DNA of 46,163 nucleotides from Flavobacteriaceae bacterium. Its GTDB lineage: Bacteria > Bacteroidota > Bacteroidia > Flavobacteriales > Flavobacteriaceae. The position numbers and the translations under genes were made by a program. The first letter of the stretch is position 1. Every line of letters starts with the position of its first letter. Where the stretch lies: positions 1 through 46,163 of the forward strand of contig WUAI01000026.1 of NCBI GenBank assembly GCA_009827225.1, read 5' to 3'. The notes under the pieces are model-generated. The model searched no databases. It was not told the DNA's origin and worked only from the letters and a program-made list of their open reading frames with translations. Below, piece after piece: positions 22,178-30,887 of the stretch.

Positions 22178-23404
22178 GCGAACGATGTAATTCATAATAA
22201 TCTTAGTGGCTCCGGTCTTACTGTTTACAAAGTGCCCGCTGATCATGCCTGTTTGTCTTCTGAATTTTTCTTCGGTCAAAAGCTTTTTTAAGATTGTGGA
22301 AGCCTCATCACTGTTTGAAACTGAAAATAATCCCGCTAATTGCTGGAGGCGCTTAGCTTCCGGGAATTTCTCAAAGTTATTTCCGATGATCACAGGAACG
22401 CCAAATGTGGCAGCTTCCAGTATGTTGTGCAGCCCGGTATTACCCATCGCTCCCCCAATGTAAGCCACATCCGCATAACTGTACAATCGGGTTAAATACC
22501 CTATGGCGTCTACAATTAGTACCCTTGAATCCGTAGCATTTGATTTGTTTTCTGAAAAGAGAACGGACGGGACGCCTAATTTAGAGCGAAAAGCATCGAT
22601 GGTATCCCGATCGATAATATGAGGGGCAAAAATGAACTTGACATCCTGGGAGGTCTCCTGGATAAATGGAATTAAGACTGCCTCGTCTTCGGGCCAGGTA
22701 CTTCCACAGACCACACAAAGAGAATCTTTGACAAAAGATTCCGCGAAAGGAAGAGTATTGTCATTCTCTATCTGATGCGAAACCCGATCAAAACGGGTGT
22801 CTCCACTCACTGTGATATTCTCGAATCCAATAGAGGTCAAAAGCCGTTCTGAATTGGTATCTTGAACGAAGAAATGTTCAAACGATTTGAGCGCTCGTCG
22901 CATGAAGCTACCATGAGATTTAAAGAACACCTGGTTCTTGCGGAACAGTCCTGAAACCAACAAAATAGGAATGTTTTTCTTTTTTAGTTCCAAAAGGTAA
23001 TTCGGCCAGAATTCGTACTTCACAAAGATCGCCATGCTGGGATGCACCAGGCGAAGAAACTCATTCACATTCTTTTTGGTGTCGATAGGGAGATATACAA
23101 TGGCATCGCCCACTGGATCGTTCTTTTTTACTTCAAAACCGGATGGAGAATAAAAGGTGATTACGATTTTATAGTCTGGAAATCGGGATTTGACCCCTTC
23201 AATAATGGGCAATCCTTGTTCAAATTCGCCCAATGAGGCACAGTGGAACCATAGCGTTTTGTCTTCCGGGGCAATCTTAGTTTGCAGAACCTCGAAAACG
23301 TTCTTCCTTCCTTCCACAAATAGTTTCATTTTGCGGCTGAAGAATTTAGAGGACCAAAGGAATACTTTGCTCCCTTTGGTTAATAAATCGTATAATGATT
23401 GCAT
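22154..23404 (-). CDS. kdtA: 3-deoxy-D-manno-octulosonic acid (Kdo) transferase
   Basis: The 416-residue glycosyltransferase adds Kdo to the lipid A precursor, at the cytoplasmic face of the inner membrane. Evidence is the N-terminal hydrophobic stretch, then LWFHCASLGEFEQG with the catalytic Glu 60. Further family features are FVKYEFWPNYL, the acceptor-domain linker, CGSTWPEDEAVL, and the nucleotide-sugar binding end GGAMGNTGLHNILEAATFGVPVIIG. Length and domain order are normal (two GT-B halves). Its 3' end overlaps the end of the DUF2461 gene by 24 bp. The divergent neighbour starts the degT-galE operon. Confidence 0.95.
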   Translation of the reverse strand: MQSLYDLLTKGSKVFLWSSKFFSRKMKLFVEGRKNVFEVLQTKIAPEDKTLWFHCASLGEFEQGLPIIEGVKSRFPDYKIVITFYSPSGFEVKKNDPVGDAIVYLPIDTKKNVNEFLRLVHPSMAIFVKYEFWPNYLLELKKKNIPILLVSGLFRKNQVFFKSHGSFMRRALKSFEHFFVQDTNSERLLTSIGFENITVSGDTRFDRVSHQIENDNTLPFAESFVKDSLCVVCGSTWPEDEAVLIPFIQETSQDVKFIFAPHIIDRDTIDAFRSKLGVPSVLFSENKSNATDSRVLIVDAIGYLTRLYSYADVAYIGGAMGNTGLHNILEAATFGVPVIIGNNFEKFPEAKRLQQLAGLFSVSNSDEASTILKKLLTEEKFRRQTGMISGHFVNSKTGATKIIMNYIVRLHGDRLV

Positions 23405-23449
23405 TTACAGACTCTGTCCCGCTAAAATACGTTTCTTTAAGTAATTGCA

Positions 23450-23480
23450 TTGTATCCCGAATTCAATTTTTGTAGTTTTG
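23450..23480 (+). promoter_or_regulatory. Bacteroidota-type promoter of the degT-galE operon
   Basis: A -33 TTG (23450-23452) and a perfect -7 TAGTTTTG (23473-23480, consensus TAnnTTTG) are separated by 20 bp. Transcription would start near 23485, giving a leader of about 15 nt before the ATG at 23500. Confidence 0.75.
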
Positions 23481-23499
23481 AAAAAATTCAGAAGACCAT

Positions 23500-24660
23500 A
23501 TGAAGAAGATCCAAATGGTTGACCTAAAGGGTCAATATGAGCACATCAAAGAACGCGTAAATCAGTCGGTTCTAGATGTGATTGAATCCACCGCATACAT
23601 CAACGGCCCTGAGGTACATCAATTCCAGAAAGAGCTTGAGGATTACCTGGGGGTGAAACATGTGATTCCCTGTGCCAATGGCACGGATGCCCTTCAAATT
23701 GCAATGATGGGATTGGGATTGCAACCGGGTGACGAAGTCATCACTGCCGATTTCACTTTTGCGGCAACCGTGGAAGTGATTGCCTTGTTAGGTCTCACTC
23801 CTGTTCTGGTGGATGTGGATCCAGTTAATTTCAACATTGATATTTCAGCAATAAAAAAAGCGATCACACCGAAAACCAAGGCGATTGTGCCCGTACATCT
23901 GTTTGGACTTTCAGCGGATATGGATGCCATCATGGAGATCGCCGAAGAACATAACTTATATGTGATTGAAGACAATGCCCAGGGTATCGGAGCAAAGTAT
24001 ACTTCGGGAGATGGTAGTAAAAAAATGACCGGAAGTATCGGTCACGTGGCTTCTACTTCCTTCTTCCCTTCCAAAAACCTGGGATGTTATGGTGACGGGG
24101 GAGCGATATTCACCAATGACGATGATTTGGCTCATACGATCCGAGGTATTGTAAATCACGGGATGTACGTTCGTTACCATCACGATGTGGTGGGAGTAAA
24201 TTCAAGGCTGGATTCCATCCAGGCGACCGTGCTACGCGCCAAATTACCGAATCTTGACAGCTACAATACAGCTCGAAGAAATGCTGCAAGAAAGTATACT
24301 AAAGCCTTTGAAGGGCACGAAAATATTATCACCCCTACAGGATTTTGTGACGCAGGCAATAGTATATGCGACTCCTGCGATTGTCATGTTTTTCATCAGT
24401 ATACATTACGGGTTTTAAATACAGACAGAGATGCACTCGTCAAACATCTTAATGATAATAGTATTCCTTGTGGAGTGTATTACCCGATTCCACTGCACCG
24501 CCAAAAGGCTTATTTGGATGAGCGATACAACGAAAATGATTTTGGGGTAACCAATGAGTTGGTCACACAGGTAGTTTCCTTGCCTATGCACACTGAACTT
24601 GATGATGAGCAGATTTCCTTTATCACCGAAACCGTCATAAATTTTGTGAATCAGGGATGA
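23500..24660 (+). CDS. DegT/DnrJ/EryC1/StrS family aminotransferase (nucleotide-sugar aminotransferase)
   Basis: The 386-residue PLP enzyme has the family motifs IPCANGTDALQIAMMGLGL, GDEVITADFTFAATVE, DNAQGIGA and FPSKNLGCYGDGGAI, with the PLP lysine at Lys 192. Later motifs are GVNSRLDSIQATVLRAKLP and GVYYPIPLHRQKAYL. Such enzymes aminate keto-sugars on UDP, GDP or dTDP for surface glycans. An unusual feature is a Cys/His cluster at residues 283-299: Cys 283, 290, 293 and 295, with His 296 and 299. It sits in the loop before the HQYTLR strand and could bind a metal. The stop overlaps galE by 4 bp (ATGA). The exact sugar substrate is unknown. Confidence 0.9.
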   Translation: MKKIQMVDLKGQYEHIKERVNQSVLDVIESTAYINGPEVHQFQKELEDYLGVKHVIPCANGTDALQIAMMGLGLQPGDEVITADFTFAATVEVIALLGLTPVLVDVDPVNFNIDISAIKKAITPKTKAIVPVHLFGLSADMDAIMEIAEEHNLYVIEDNAQGIGAKYTSGDGSKKMTGSIGHVASTSFFPSKNLGCYGDGGAIFTNDDDLAHTIRGIVNHGMYVRYHHDVVGVNSRLDSIQATVLRAKLPNLDSYNTARRNAARKYTKAFEGHENIITPTGFCDAGNSICDSCDCHVFHQYTLRVLNTDRDALVKHLNDNSIPCGVYYPIPLHRQKAYLDERYNENDFGVTNELVTQVVSLPMHTELDDEQISFITETVINFVNQG

Positions 24661-25673
24661 AAAAAGTCTTAGTCACAGGTGGCTTGGGTTACATTGGATC
24701 CCATACCGCGGTAGAACTCTTGGATGCCGGATATGAGGTCCTGATTATCGATGACCTCTCCAATGCCGAGCTGGATGTCCTTGAGGGTATTGAACGCATA
24801 ACAGGCACCAAACCACACTTCGAAAAAATTGATCTGCGTATCAAAGATGATGTGGAAGATTTTTTTCTTCGGAATGAGGTAGATGGAATCATTCATTTTG
24901 CTGCAAGCAAAGCAGTGGGAGAAAGTGTTGCCAATCCGTTGCTGTATTATGAAAACAATTTGCACACTCTGACCTATCTGCTTCAGCAGTGTCTAAAACA
25001 TGAAATTCATCATTTCATTTTCAGTTCTTCTTGTACGGTATATGGTCAGCCAGATGAATTACCAATAACGGAAGATGCTCCAGTTAAGGCAGCATATTCC
25101 CCCTATGGAAATACGAAACAAATAAGCGAGGAGATCCTGGTCGATACCTGTAAAGCTACCGATCTTCAATCTATTTCTTTGCGATATTTCAACCCGATAG
25201 GCGCTCATGATTCTGCTGAAATTGGAGAATTACCTATAGGAACTCCGCAGAACTTAGTTCCATTTATTACTCAAACGGCAGCCGGACTCAGAGAGGCACT
25301 TTCTGTTTTTGGAGACGACTATCCAACGCCCGACGGAAGCTGCATAAGAGACTACATTCATGTGGTAGATCTGGCCGAGGCTCATGTAATTGCACTGCAG
25401 CGATTGTTCAATAAACAAAATGATGCCGGATATGAGGTGTATAATCTTGGGACGGGCCGTGGCTGTTCTGTATTGGAGGTCGTAAGTGCGTTTGAAAAGG
25501 TGAGCGGACAAAAATTGAACTACAAAATAGTTGCCAGACGTCCCGGGGATGTTATTTCTGTGTATGCAGACACCTCCAAGGCAAAAGAGATGTTGGGATG
25601 GTCCACTAAACTAACTATGGAAGATGCCCTCGAGTCTGCCTGGAAGTGGGAAAAGAAAATCAGAAACTTATAG
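24657..25673 (+). CDS. galE: UDP-glucose 4-epimerase
   Basis: The 338-residue short-chain dehydrogenase-fold enzyme interconverts UDP-glucose and UDP-galactose (or the N-acetyl forms). It has the NAD-binding TGGLGYIGSH at residues 7-16, DDLSNA, and the catalytic Ser/Tyr/Lys set (FSSSCTVYG; Tyr 150 and Lys 154 in YGNTK). GalE-specific segments are RYFNPIGAH, IRDYIHVVDLAEAHV and NLGTGRG. Length is typical. It overlaps the aminotransferase gene by 4 bp, so it likely supplies sugar nucleotides for the same surface glycan route. Confidence 0.95.
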   Translation: MKKVLVTGGLGYIGSHTAVELLDAGYEVLIIDDLSNAELDVLEGIERITGTKPHFEKIDLRIKDDVEDFFLRNEVDGIIHFAASKAVGESVANPLLYYENNLHTLTYLLQQCLKHEIHHFIFSSSCTVYGQPDELPITEDAPVKAAYSPYGNTKQISEEILVDTCKATDLQSISLRYFNPIGAHDSAEIGELPIGTPQNLVPFITQTAAGLREALSVFGDDYPTPDGSCIRDYIHVVDLAEAHVIALQRLFNKQNDAGYEVYNLGTGRGCSVLEVVSAFEKVSGQKLNYKIVARRPGDVISVYADTSKAKEMLGWSTKLTMEDALESAWKWEKKIRNL

Positions 25674-25676
25674 AAT

Positions 25677-26954
25677 ATGAAAAAGCTCGTTTTGTTTCTG
25701 TTACTTATGGTTTCAGTCGTGTCTATGGCGCAAAAAAAGTATTTACAGTGCGGTAAGCTCGTTGATACTGAGAATGGAACCATTGTGAACAATAAGACCG
25801 TTGTGGTATCAGGAAGTATTATTGAAAATGTTTTGGACGGATTTGTTGGAGATGCCACCGGAGAAAATACGGTGATTGATTTGCGGAACAAAACGGTGAT
25901 GCCGGGATTGATAGATATGCATGTTCACATAGAAGGCGAGACAAATCCGGATAGATACCTACAGGCATTTACCCTAAATGATGCGGATGTTGCGTTTAAT
26001 GCAGCAGAAATCGCAAACCGTACGTTGCTGGCTGGATTTACCACAGTGAGAGATTTAGGTGGGAGCGGAGTAAACGTAAGCTTGAGAAAAGCCATTGCCA
26101 AGGGTAAAATTCCGGGTCCAAGAATTTTTACTGCTGAAAAAGCCATTGGGACAACCGGGGGTCATGCCGATCCTACCAACGGAAGAAAAAAGGAACTGAT
26201 GGGAGATCCGGGGCCTAAAGAAGGCGTGATCAATGGGGTGGAAGATGCGCGCAAGGCGGTAAGGCAGCGGTATAAAAATGGTGCCGATTGGATCAAGATC
26301 ACAGCCACAGGAGGCGTGTTAAGCGTAGCAAAAAGTGGTCAGAATCCGCAGTTTACGCAAGAAGAGGTCAATGAAATTGTAAAAACAGCAAAGGAGTATG
26401 GAATGAAAGTAGCTGCCCATGCTCATGGCATTGAAGGAATGAAACGTGCTATTAGGGCGGGCGTTACCACTATTGAGCATGGTTCTCTTATGGATAAAGA
26501 AACGGCAGCGTTGATGAAGCAATATGGGACTTACCTTGTGCCTACTATTTCTGCTGGGAGATATGTGGCAGATAAGGCTAAGATCGATGGTTACTATCCG
26601 GCTATTATTGTACCTAAGGCTTTGGAGATTGGATCCAAAATCCAGGATATGTATGCCATGGCCTATAATGAAGGCGTGAATATTGCCTTTGGAACCGATG
26701 CCGGAGTTTTTCCTCATGGAGAAAACGGTAAAGAATTCGGATATATGGTTGAAGCGGGAATGCCGGCGATGAAGACCATACAATCGGCTACCATAACCAA
26801 TGCCAAATTATTGGATATGGAAGGCAAGCTTGGCGTAATTAAAGAAGGCTTCATTGCCGATATTGTTGCCGTAAACGACAATCCTTTGGATAACATCGAT
26901 ACTATGGAAGATGTGGTATTCGTGATGAAAGAGGGAAAAGTGTATAAACAATAA
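25677..26954 (+). CDS. Exported metal-dependent amidohydrolase (imidazolonepropionase-like)
   Basis: The 425-residue product has a signal peptide (about 1-19, MAQ). The TIM-barrel amidohydrolase fold follows: metal-binding HVH in PGLIDMHVHIEG, the candidate carbamylated Lys in ADWIKITATGGV, His residues in AAHAHG and IEHGS, and the catalytic Asp in FGTDAGVFPHGEN. Family members hydrolyse C-N bonds, including acyl dipeptides and cyclic amides; the substrate here is unknown. Export indicates action in the periplasm or at the surface. It starts 3 bp after the galE stop and so is probably the last gene of that operon, though its link to sugar metabolism is not obvious. Confidence 0.88.
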   Translation: MKKLVLFLLLMVSVVSMAQKKYLQCGKLVDTENGTIVNNKTVVVSGSIIENVLDGFVGDATGENTVIDLRNKTVMPGLIDMHVHIEGETNPDRYLQAFTLNDADVAFNAAEIANRTLLAGFTTVRDLGGSGVNVSLRKAIAKGKIPGPRIFTAEKAIGTTGGHADPTNGRKKELMGDPGPKEGVINGVEDARKAVRQRYKNGADWIKITATGGVLSVAKSGQNPQFTQEEVNEIVKTAKEYGMKVAAHAHGIEGMKRAIRAGVTTIEHGSLMDKETAALMKQYGTYLVPTISAGRYVADKAKIDGYYPAIIVPKALEIGSKIQDMYAMAYNEGVNIAFGTDAGVFPHGENGKEFGYMVEAGMPAMKTIQSATITNAKLLDMEGKLGVIKEGFIADIVAVNDNPLDNIDTMEDVVFVMKEGKVYKQ

Positions 26955-27160
26955 TCCCGAAATTGTAGAGGAGTAGCCCCGCCCAATGAAGGACGGGACC
27001 TTCGAAACTAAGTGTAAGAATTATACATCTTAACTTACAAAAACTACCCTCTATTCTTCCCAAAAAGCTTTGAGGAGAATTAACTTATCAAACTTAATTA
27101 CTGTTTAGTGTTCCCTTTACAGATGTAACTATTCGTTCAGTAAGAGTGAGATTCTTACCC
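26955..27160. other. Intergenic gap between convergent genes
   Basis: No gene is seen. There is a short GC-rich imperfect hairpin (CCCGCCC-AATGAA-GGACGGG, about 26986-27005) without a T-run, then AT-rich sequence up to the terminator at 27149. Confidence 0.5.
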
Positions 27161-27177
27161 TTAAGAATCTTTCTTTT
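27149..27177 (+). terminator. Terminator at the end of the degT-galE-amidohydrolase operon
   Basis: The perfect 9-bp stem AGATTCTTA/TAAGAATCT is followed on the plus strand by TTCTTTTTT. The 3' arm overlaps the stop codon region of the convergent CHAT gene. Confidence 0.75.
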
Positions 27178-29953
27178 TTCGGACTCGCGTGGAGAGAATT
27201 ATTATAAGCAGAAGTAGTAATCCGCCTAATAAATACGGGATCAGGGAGTTATCAGCTGGAATGGTATCGTTCTCGCCCATCAGAATTAATGATGCCCAAT
27301 AGTATGGGGAGCTATCGGATAGCGAATGGCTTTTCAGATAATCCAGTTTTGCCAGATGTAGTGCCTCTGATTTTGTTTTTCCATCACTGAGGTTTTTATA
27401 GAATGCACCCATAAGCTCGGAAGTAGATCGATCGTCGATGTTCCACAGTGATGAAACCACACTCTTGGAACCTGAATAGAAAAATCCGCGAGCCAAACTC
27501 ATCACTCCTTCTCCAATTTCCTGTTTACCGAGAGACGTATTACAGCCACTTAGAACGACCAACGAGGCTTCATTCTTGGTGAGGTATAACTCATCCAGGT
27601 ATATTTTTTCATTGCTGAAAGCAATCCAGGGAGAAGTCTGATCCTGTGCATCGGCGTGAGTGGCAAGGTGGATTATAGACGAGTTACCCAGATTGTCCAT
27701 AAAAGATTGTTTGGTGGCGCCATCATAGGTGATGGAATTTCCGGAATAAAATTCTGCCAGCGCGTTAAGTTCCATTTCTGCATTGGCTAATGGCGATAAT
27801 GAACCATAGCTATATTGCACCGGGGCTATTCCCAGAAATGACTTTTTGCCTGTTTTATCTGGTGTTGATAATTGCTTTTCGAATGATTTCGAATAGGTAT
27901 AGCGTATTTCGCATGATTTGATCAAGAATTCCAGTGATTCTCTGGAAGTGGACAAAGCCTCAAAAGGTAGGAAAGATAGATAGCCGTCGGGTACAATTTG
28001 AACTTTCTTTCCATAAACAAGCCTTTGAATTGAATCGTCTGGGATTAGTTGCCGATAGATTTCAAATGATAATTTGGTATATGTTCTTTTGTCATCTTCC
28101 GAGATGAAAGGTTTCTTGATTAATCCGATTAGTGTGGCGACATTCGTTTTTAACTCCTCAGTTGAATCGATTTCCACCATCCTCACGGCGTCATGAGCAA
28201 TGCACATGAGATATGCATTTCCGTTGTCTGAATATACACTGAAACCGTCATCGACCGAGATATGATATTCTAGTACGATCTCGTCGGGGGCAAGTGATTG
28301 CTGGGTTTCCTTTAATTCGATGATGTCGAGATTAAGGTTGAGAGAGGCAGTGGTTTCGTAAGAGTTTCTTAGTTCGGAAACTTGAATCTCGGCGTCGATG
28401 ATCCTCTTCTGAATAGAATCCCTTCTTCTTTCGTCCATGCCCGGTATTTCAATCAGATTTCGATTCATTAAAATCTCCTTCCGCAATTCGATTTCAGCAT
28501 TTACGATGCTATCGGGAAGTTTCAGGTTGTTGACAAAACGGTTGCGTGCAAGGTCCTCCATAAGCAAAAGGGCCTTATTCTTTTCCATAAAGTAGTAGGC
28601 TTTGTCGTATTCCTTATTTAAAAAACAACTTCGAATTGCCTTGCCATACATATCCGTACTCAATTTTCGCCAGAACAATCTTGATTTAAAGTCTTCGCTG
28701 TCCAATTTTACAAAGTCGAGCACCCTATCACCCAATTCAAAGAATTCGATACTTTTGGTAAGTGATGTGGGATCTTTGTTTTTTTCGAATTCTTGTAAAT
28801 AGGCCTCGGCGAGATCGGGTACCGAGACTACCAAATTTTTCTTATACGGAGAATCCGAGATCAGTTGGTCCGGAATCATACTGGGCTGGTCAAATGGCAG
28901 CCCCATAAGAAGATTGAGGGATTCGGTTCTGATTTGGATACTTTCTTTACGAAGGTCTTTATTGTCGTAAACTTGTCCAATGTTGCAGTAATTCTGGTAT
29001 ATCATGAATGTATCCCTCGCTCTAGTGAATTTGATCGACTCTTCGAAATATTTCCTTGCCTTATCCAAATCTCGGTTCAAATTGATTACTCCCAGACCCA
29101 GGTTCACATCTCGAATATTGGCAGAATCATTTCTTTCCAAAGCTATTTCCAAAGCCTGGTCATAATAGTTCGTGGCCTCTGTAAAACTATAATTGAGGTC
29201 GCGCGTAAAAAGTTCTGCAATTACGTATTTGATCTTGAAACGGTTTGAGGAGGAAGTAGCTTGTATCTGGGAAAGTGAATCCGCCATTTTTCCATACTTC
29301 ACTCCGTCATCTAAACTTTCCGCAGAATTAATTCTCAAACAAGTACTGGCAAGGTTTTGATAACATTCGAGCATATAACGCTTATTCTGTGCGTGGCGGG
29401 GTAGTACTTTTGCGGCTATTTTATAATAGTCCAGTGCATTGTAGAAATCCTGAAGTTTGGTGTAGGCCAATCCGGCTTTCAAGTACGCCCTGCCTGCCCG
29501 AAATGTGGTTTCATCTACCCGTATGGCATTTAAATAGGACTCCAGGCTGTTTTTATAGTCTCTATTCCTATTGTAATAAAATCCCAGGTATGTATTACTG
29601 GTTTGAATAAATGTGGAGTCAATGATTGGTTGCTGCAACGCAAGTGCCAATGCCTTTTCCTCATATTGGATGCATTTGTCAAGGTCGTAATCAAACAACC
29701 AATAGGCATAATCCTGGTACAACTTGGGCAACGACTCTTGTGTGCTTTCATCCAGTTCTGAAAAAAGCGAATCCAACTTTTGGATTTTGACTTCATTTTC
29801 AAGTTCCGATTTTAATATCTCCTGAACCCAATTGTCTTGTGCAATGAGTAATGCAGAACTAAAGAATAACAGGAATGCAATCCAGAATCTTAGAGAATAG
29901 TTTGAACAAATATCTTGCATGGAGTGGGGAGATTTTTTTAGCGACCTATGCAT
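27161..29953 (-). CDS. Exported, membrane-tethered TPR-CHAT protease
   Basis: The 930-residue protein has an N-terminal signal/hydrophobic segment, and Met 12 is an alternative start just before it. TPR-type helical repeats cover about 60-430 and a charged coiled coil about 480-570. A CHAT domain (about 620-890) has the caspase-type dyad His 766 (LATHADAQD) and Cys 804 (VVLSGCNTSLG), then GEGVMSLARGFFYSGSKSVV and SPYYWASLILMG. A C-terminal membrane helix (about 905-922) is followed by RVRKKKDS. The topology implies that the TPR and CHAT parts are in the periplasm, with the tail in the cytoplasm. CHAT proteases are separase/caspase relatives activated by a partner bound to the TPRs. The neighbours are a small lipoprotein and a divergent sigma/TPR-membrane pair. 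The substrate is unknown. Confidence 0.9.
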   Translation of the reverse strand: MHRSLKKSPHSMQDICSNYSLRFWIAFLLFFSSALLIAQDNWVQEILKSELENEVKIQKLDSLFSELDESTQESLPKLYQDYAYWLFDYDLDKCIQYEEKALALALQQPIIDSTFIQTSNTYLGFYYNRNRDYKNSLESYLNAIRVDETTFRAGRAYLKAGLAYTKLQDFYNALDYYKIAAKVLPRHAQNKRYMLECYQNLASTCLRINSAESLDDGVKYGKMADSLSQIQATSSSNRFKIKYVIAELFTRDLNYSFTEATNYYDQALEIALERNDSANIRDVNLGLGVINLNRDLDKARKYFEESIKFTRARDTFMIYQNYCNIGQVYDNKDLRKESIQIRTESLNLLMGLPFDQPSMIPDQLISDSPYKKNLVVSVPDLAEAYLQEFEKNKDPTSLTKSIEFFELGDRVLDFVKLDSEDFKSRLFWRKLSTDMYGKAIRSCFLNKEYDKAYYFMEKNKALLLMEDLARNRFVNNLKLPDSIVNAEIELRKEILMNRNLIEIPGMDERRRDSIQKRIIDAEIQVSELRNSYETTASLNLNLDIIELKETQQSLAPDEIVLEYHISVDDGFSVYSDNGNAYLMCIAHDAVRMVEIDSTEELKTNVATLIGLIKKPFISEDDKRTYTKLSFEIYRQLIPDDSIQRLVYGKKVQIVPDGYLSFLPFEALSTSRESLEFLIKSCEIRYTYSKSFEKQLSTPDKTGKKSFLGIAPVQYSYGSLSPLANAEMELNALAEFYSGNSITYDGATKQSFMDNLGNSSIIHLATHADAQDQTSPWIAFSNEKIYLDELYLTKNEASLVVLSGCNTSLGKQEIGEGVMSLARGFFYSGSKSVVSSLWNIDDRSTSELMGAFYKNLSDGKTKSEALHLAKLDYLKSHSLSDSSPYYWASLILMGENDTIPADNSLIPYLLGGLLLLLIIILSTRVRKKKDS

Positions 29954-29982
29954 GATAAATTTACGAAAAGTTTGAACCTTTT

Positions 29983-30025
29983 ATAATAAATAAACGCCCC
30001 CGGCACTTAAGTTAAATGCCGGGGG
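29983..30025 (-). terminator. Terminator of the small Cys-rich lipoprotein gene
   Basis: The perfect stem CCCCCGGCA/TGCCGGGGG (29997-30005 with 30017-30025) is followed on the minus strand by a T-rich tract (29983-29996). It separates the lipoprotein gene from the CHAT gene downstream, so the CHAT gene probably needs its own promoter or readthrough. Confidence 0.8.
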
Positions 30026-30052
30026 AAGTTTCTTTCAAAGTTTAGCGTTCGC

Positions 30053-30556
30053 CTAGCAATCTAAGCCTGGGATACAAAGCCTTGGATCGCCATCGACAGT
30101 GGTGTCAACGTCCTGCTTGGTAGGCATTCCACCACCGCCACCACAACTTAAATCTTGTGTTAGCACCCATGAATCAACCCATGGGTCCTGACTTTGAATT
30201 AAAGTCATTTTCAAACCACAAAACATTCCCATATACTCCATGCGGGTACAGTTTACCTCTTCAGGGTCGTTATTGTGACTACTCGGATCGTAATGGATTA
30301 TAAAAGTCACTCCAGAAGTTCCGAAAGGAGCTACCGGTGCCGTACCGTTACAAAGGGAACGATTTCCACCATTTTGCGGATTTGTTTTGGGGTCCGCGAT
30401 TGTCTGGGTGATTCCAGAATCAACCATTTCCGAGTTATTATCTAAAGTCATTTCAAGATTTACATCACCTGTATCGGTCACCAAAGCTTCTTCGGTACTA
30501 CATGAAATAAAGGTTAAAGTGAGGATAAAAACAGTTAATAAATACTTCGCTTTCAT
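30053..30556 (-). CDS. Small Cys-containing lipoprotein between the CHAT and sigma genes
   Basis: The 167-residue product has a lipoprotein signal (LTFISC, Cys 20). An acidic Thr/Asn-rich linker follows, then a compact domain with six further Cys residues (SLCNG, EVNCTRM, MFCGLK, DLSCGGGGG, RLCIPG and the terminal DC). These could form three disulfides in the periplasm. I do not recognise the family. It lies on the same strand as the CHAT gene, 99 bp upstream of it, but a strong terminator separates them. A role as ligand, substrate or reporter for the CHAT protein is only a guess from position. Confidence 0.6.
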   Translation of the reverse strand: MKAKYLLTVFILTLTFISCSTEEALVTDTGDVNLEMTLDNNSEMVDSGITQTIADPKTNPQNGGNRSLCNGTAPVAPFGTSGVTFIIHYDPSSHNNDPEEVNCTRMEYMGMFCGLKMTLIQSQDPWVDSWVLTQDLSCGGGGGMPTKQDVDTTVDGDPRLCIPGLDC

Positions 30557-30887
30557 AAGTTTAATTTTAGATGTTAAAAAAATAATTACTATTAGTTTCT
30601 GCTATAGGGTTCAGCATAATCTTAAATCTTACCCTTTTAAAAAAAAGATTTTTTACTTTCCTTTCTAAACTATAGTAATTATTAATGTTTTTACGTTGAA
30701 CGACACCGAATATAAGATAAATTTGTCTAATGTGAGCTGTGAATGTAATAATGGTTCAATATGATGAATAAACGCGGATATCTGATAAGTAAACGTGTAA
30801 TTATTTGAAATGCATTTGACCAATCAAAGAACTCGTTTTTTATTCTATGAGGGAATTCCTTATTTTTATCCATCGACATTGCTTTGA
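30557..30887 (+). promoter_or_regulatory. Divergent control region with 14-bp direct repeat upstream of the sigma gene
   Basis: No gene is seen. The direct repeat GATGAATAAACGCG (30763-30776) and GATAAGTAAACGTG (30784-30797) matches at 11 of 14 positions with exact 21-bp spacing, two helical turns, about 90 bp before the sigma ATG. A weak -7-like TTGCTTTG (30879-30886) directly precedes that ATG. Confidence 0.45.

Noticed and set aside
26319-26783. 154-codon minus-strand frame
   Set aside because: It lies antisense within the amidohydrolase gene over its metal-binding region; no independent support.
26986-27005. GC-rich hairpin after the amidohydrolase as a terminator
   Set aside because: It has one mismatch and no T-run; the stem at 27149 with a T-run is the better terminator.
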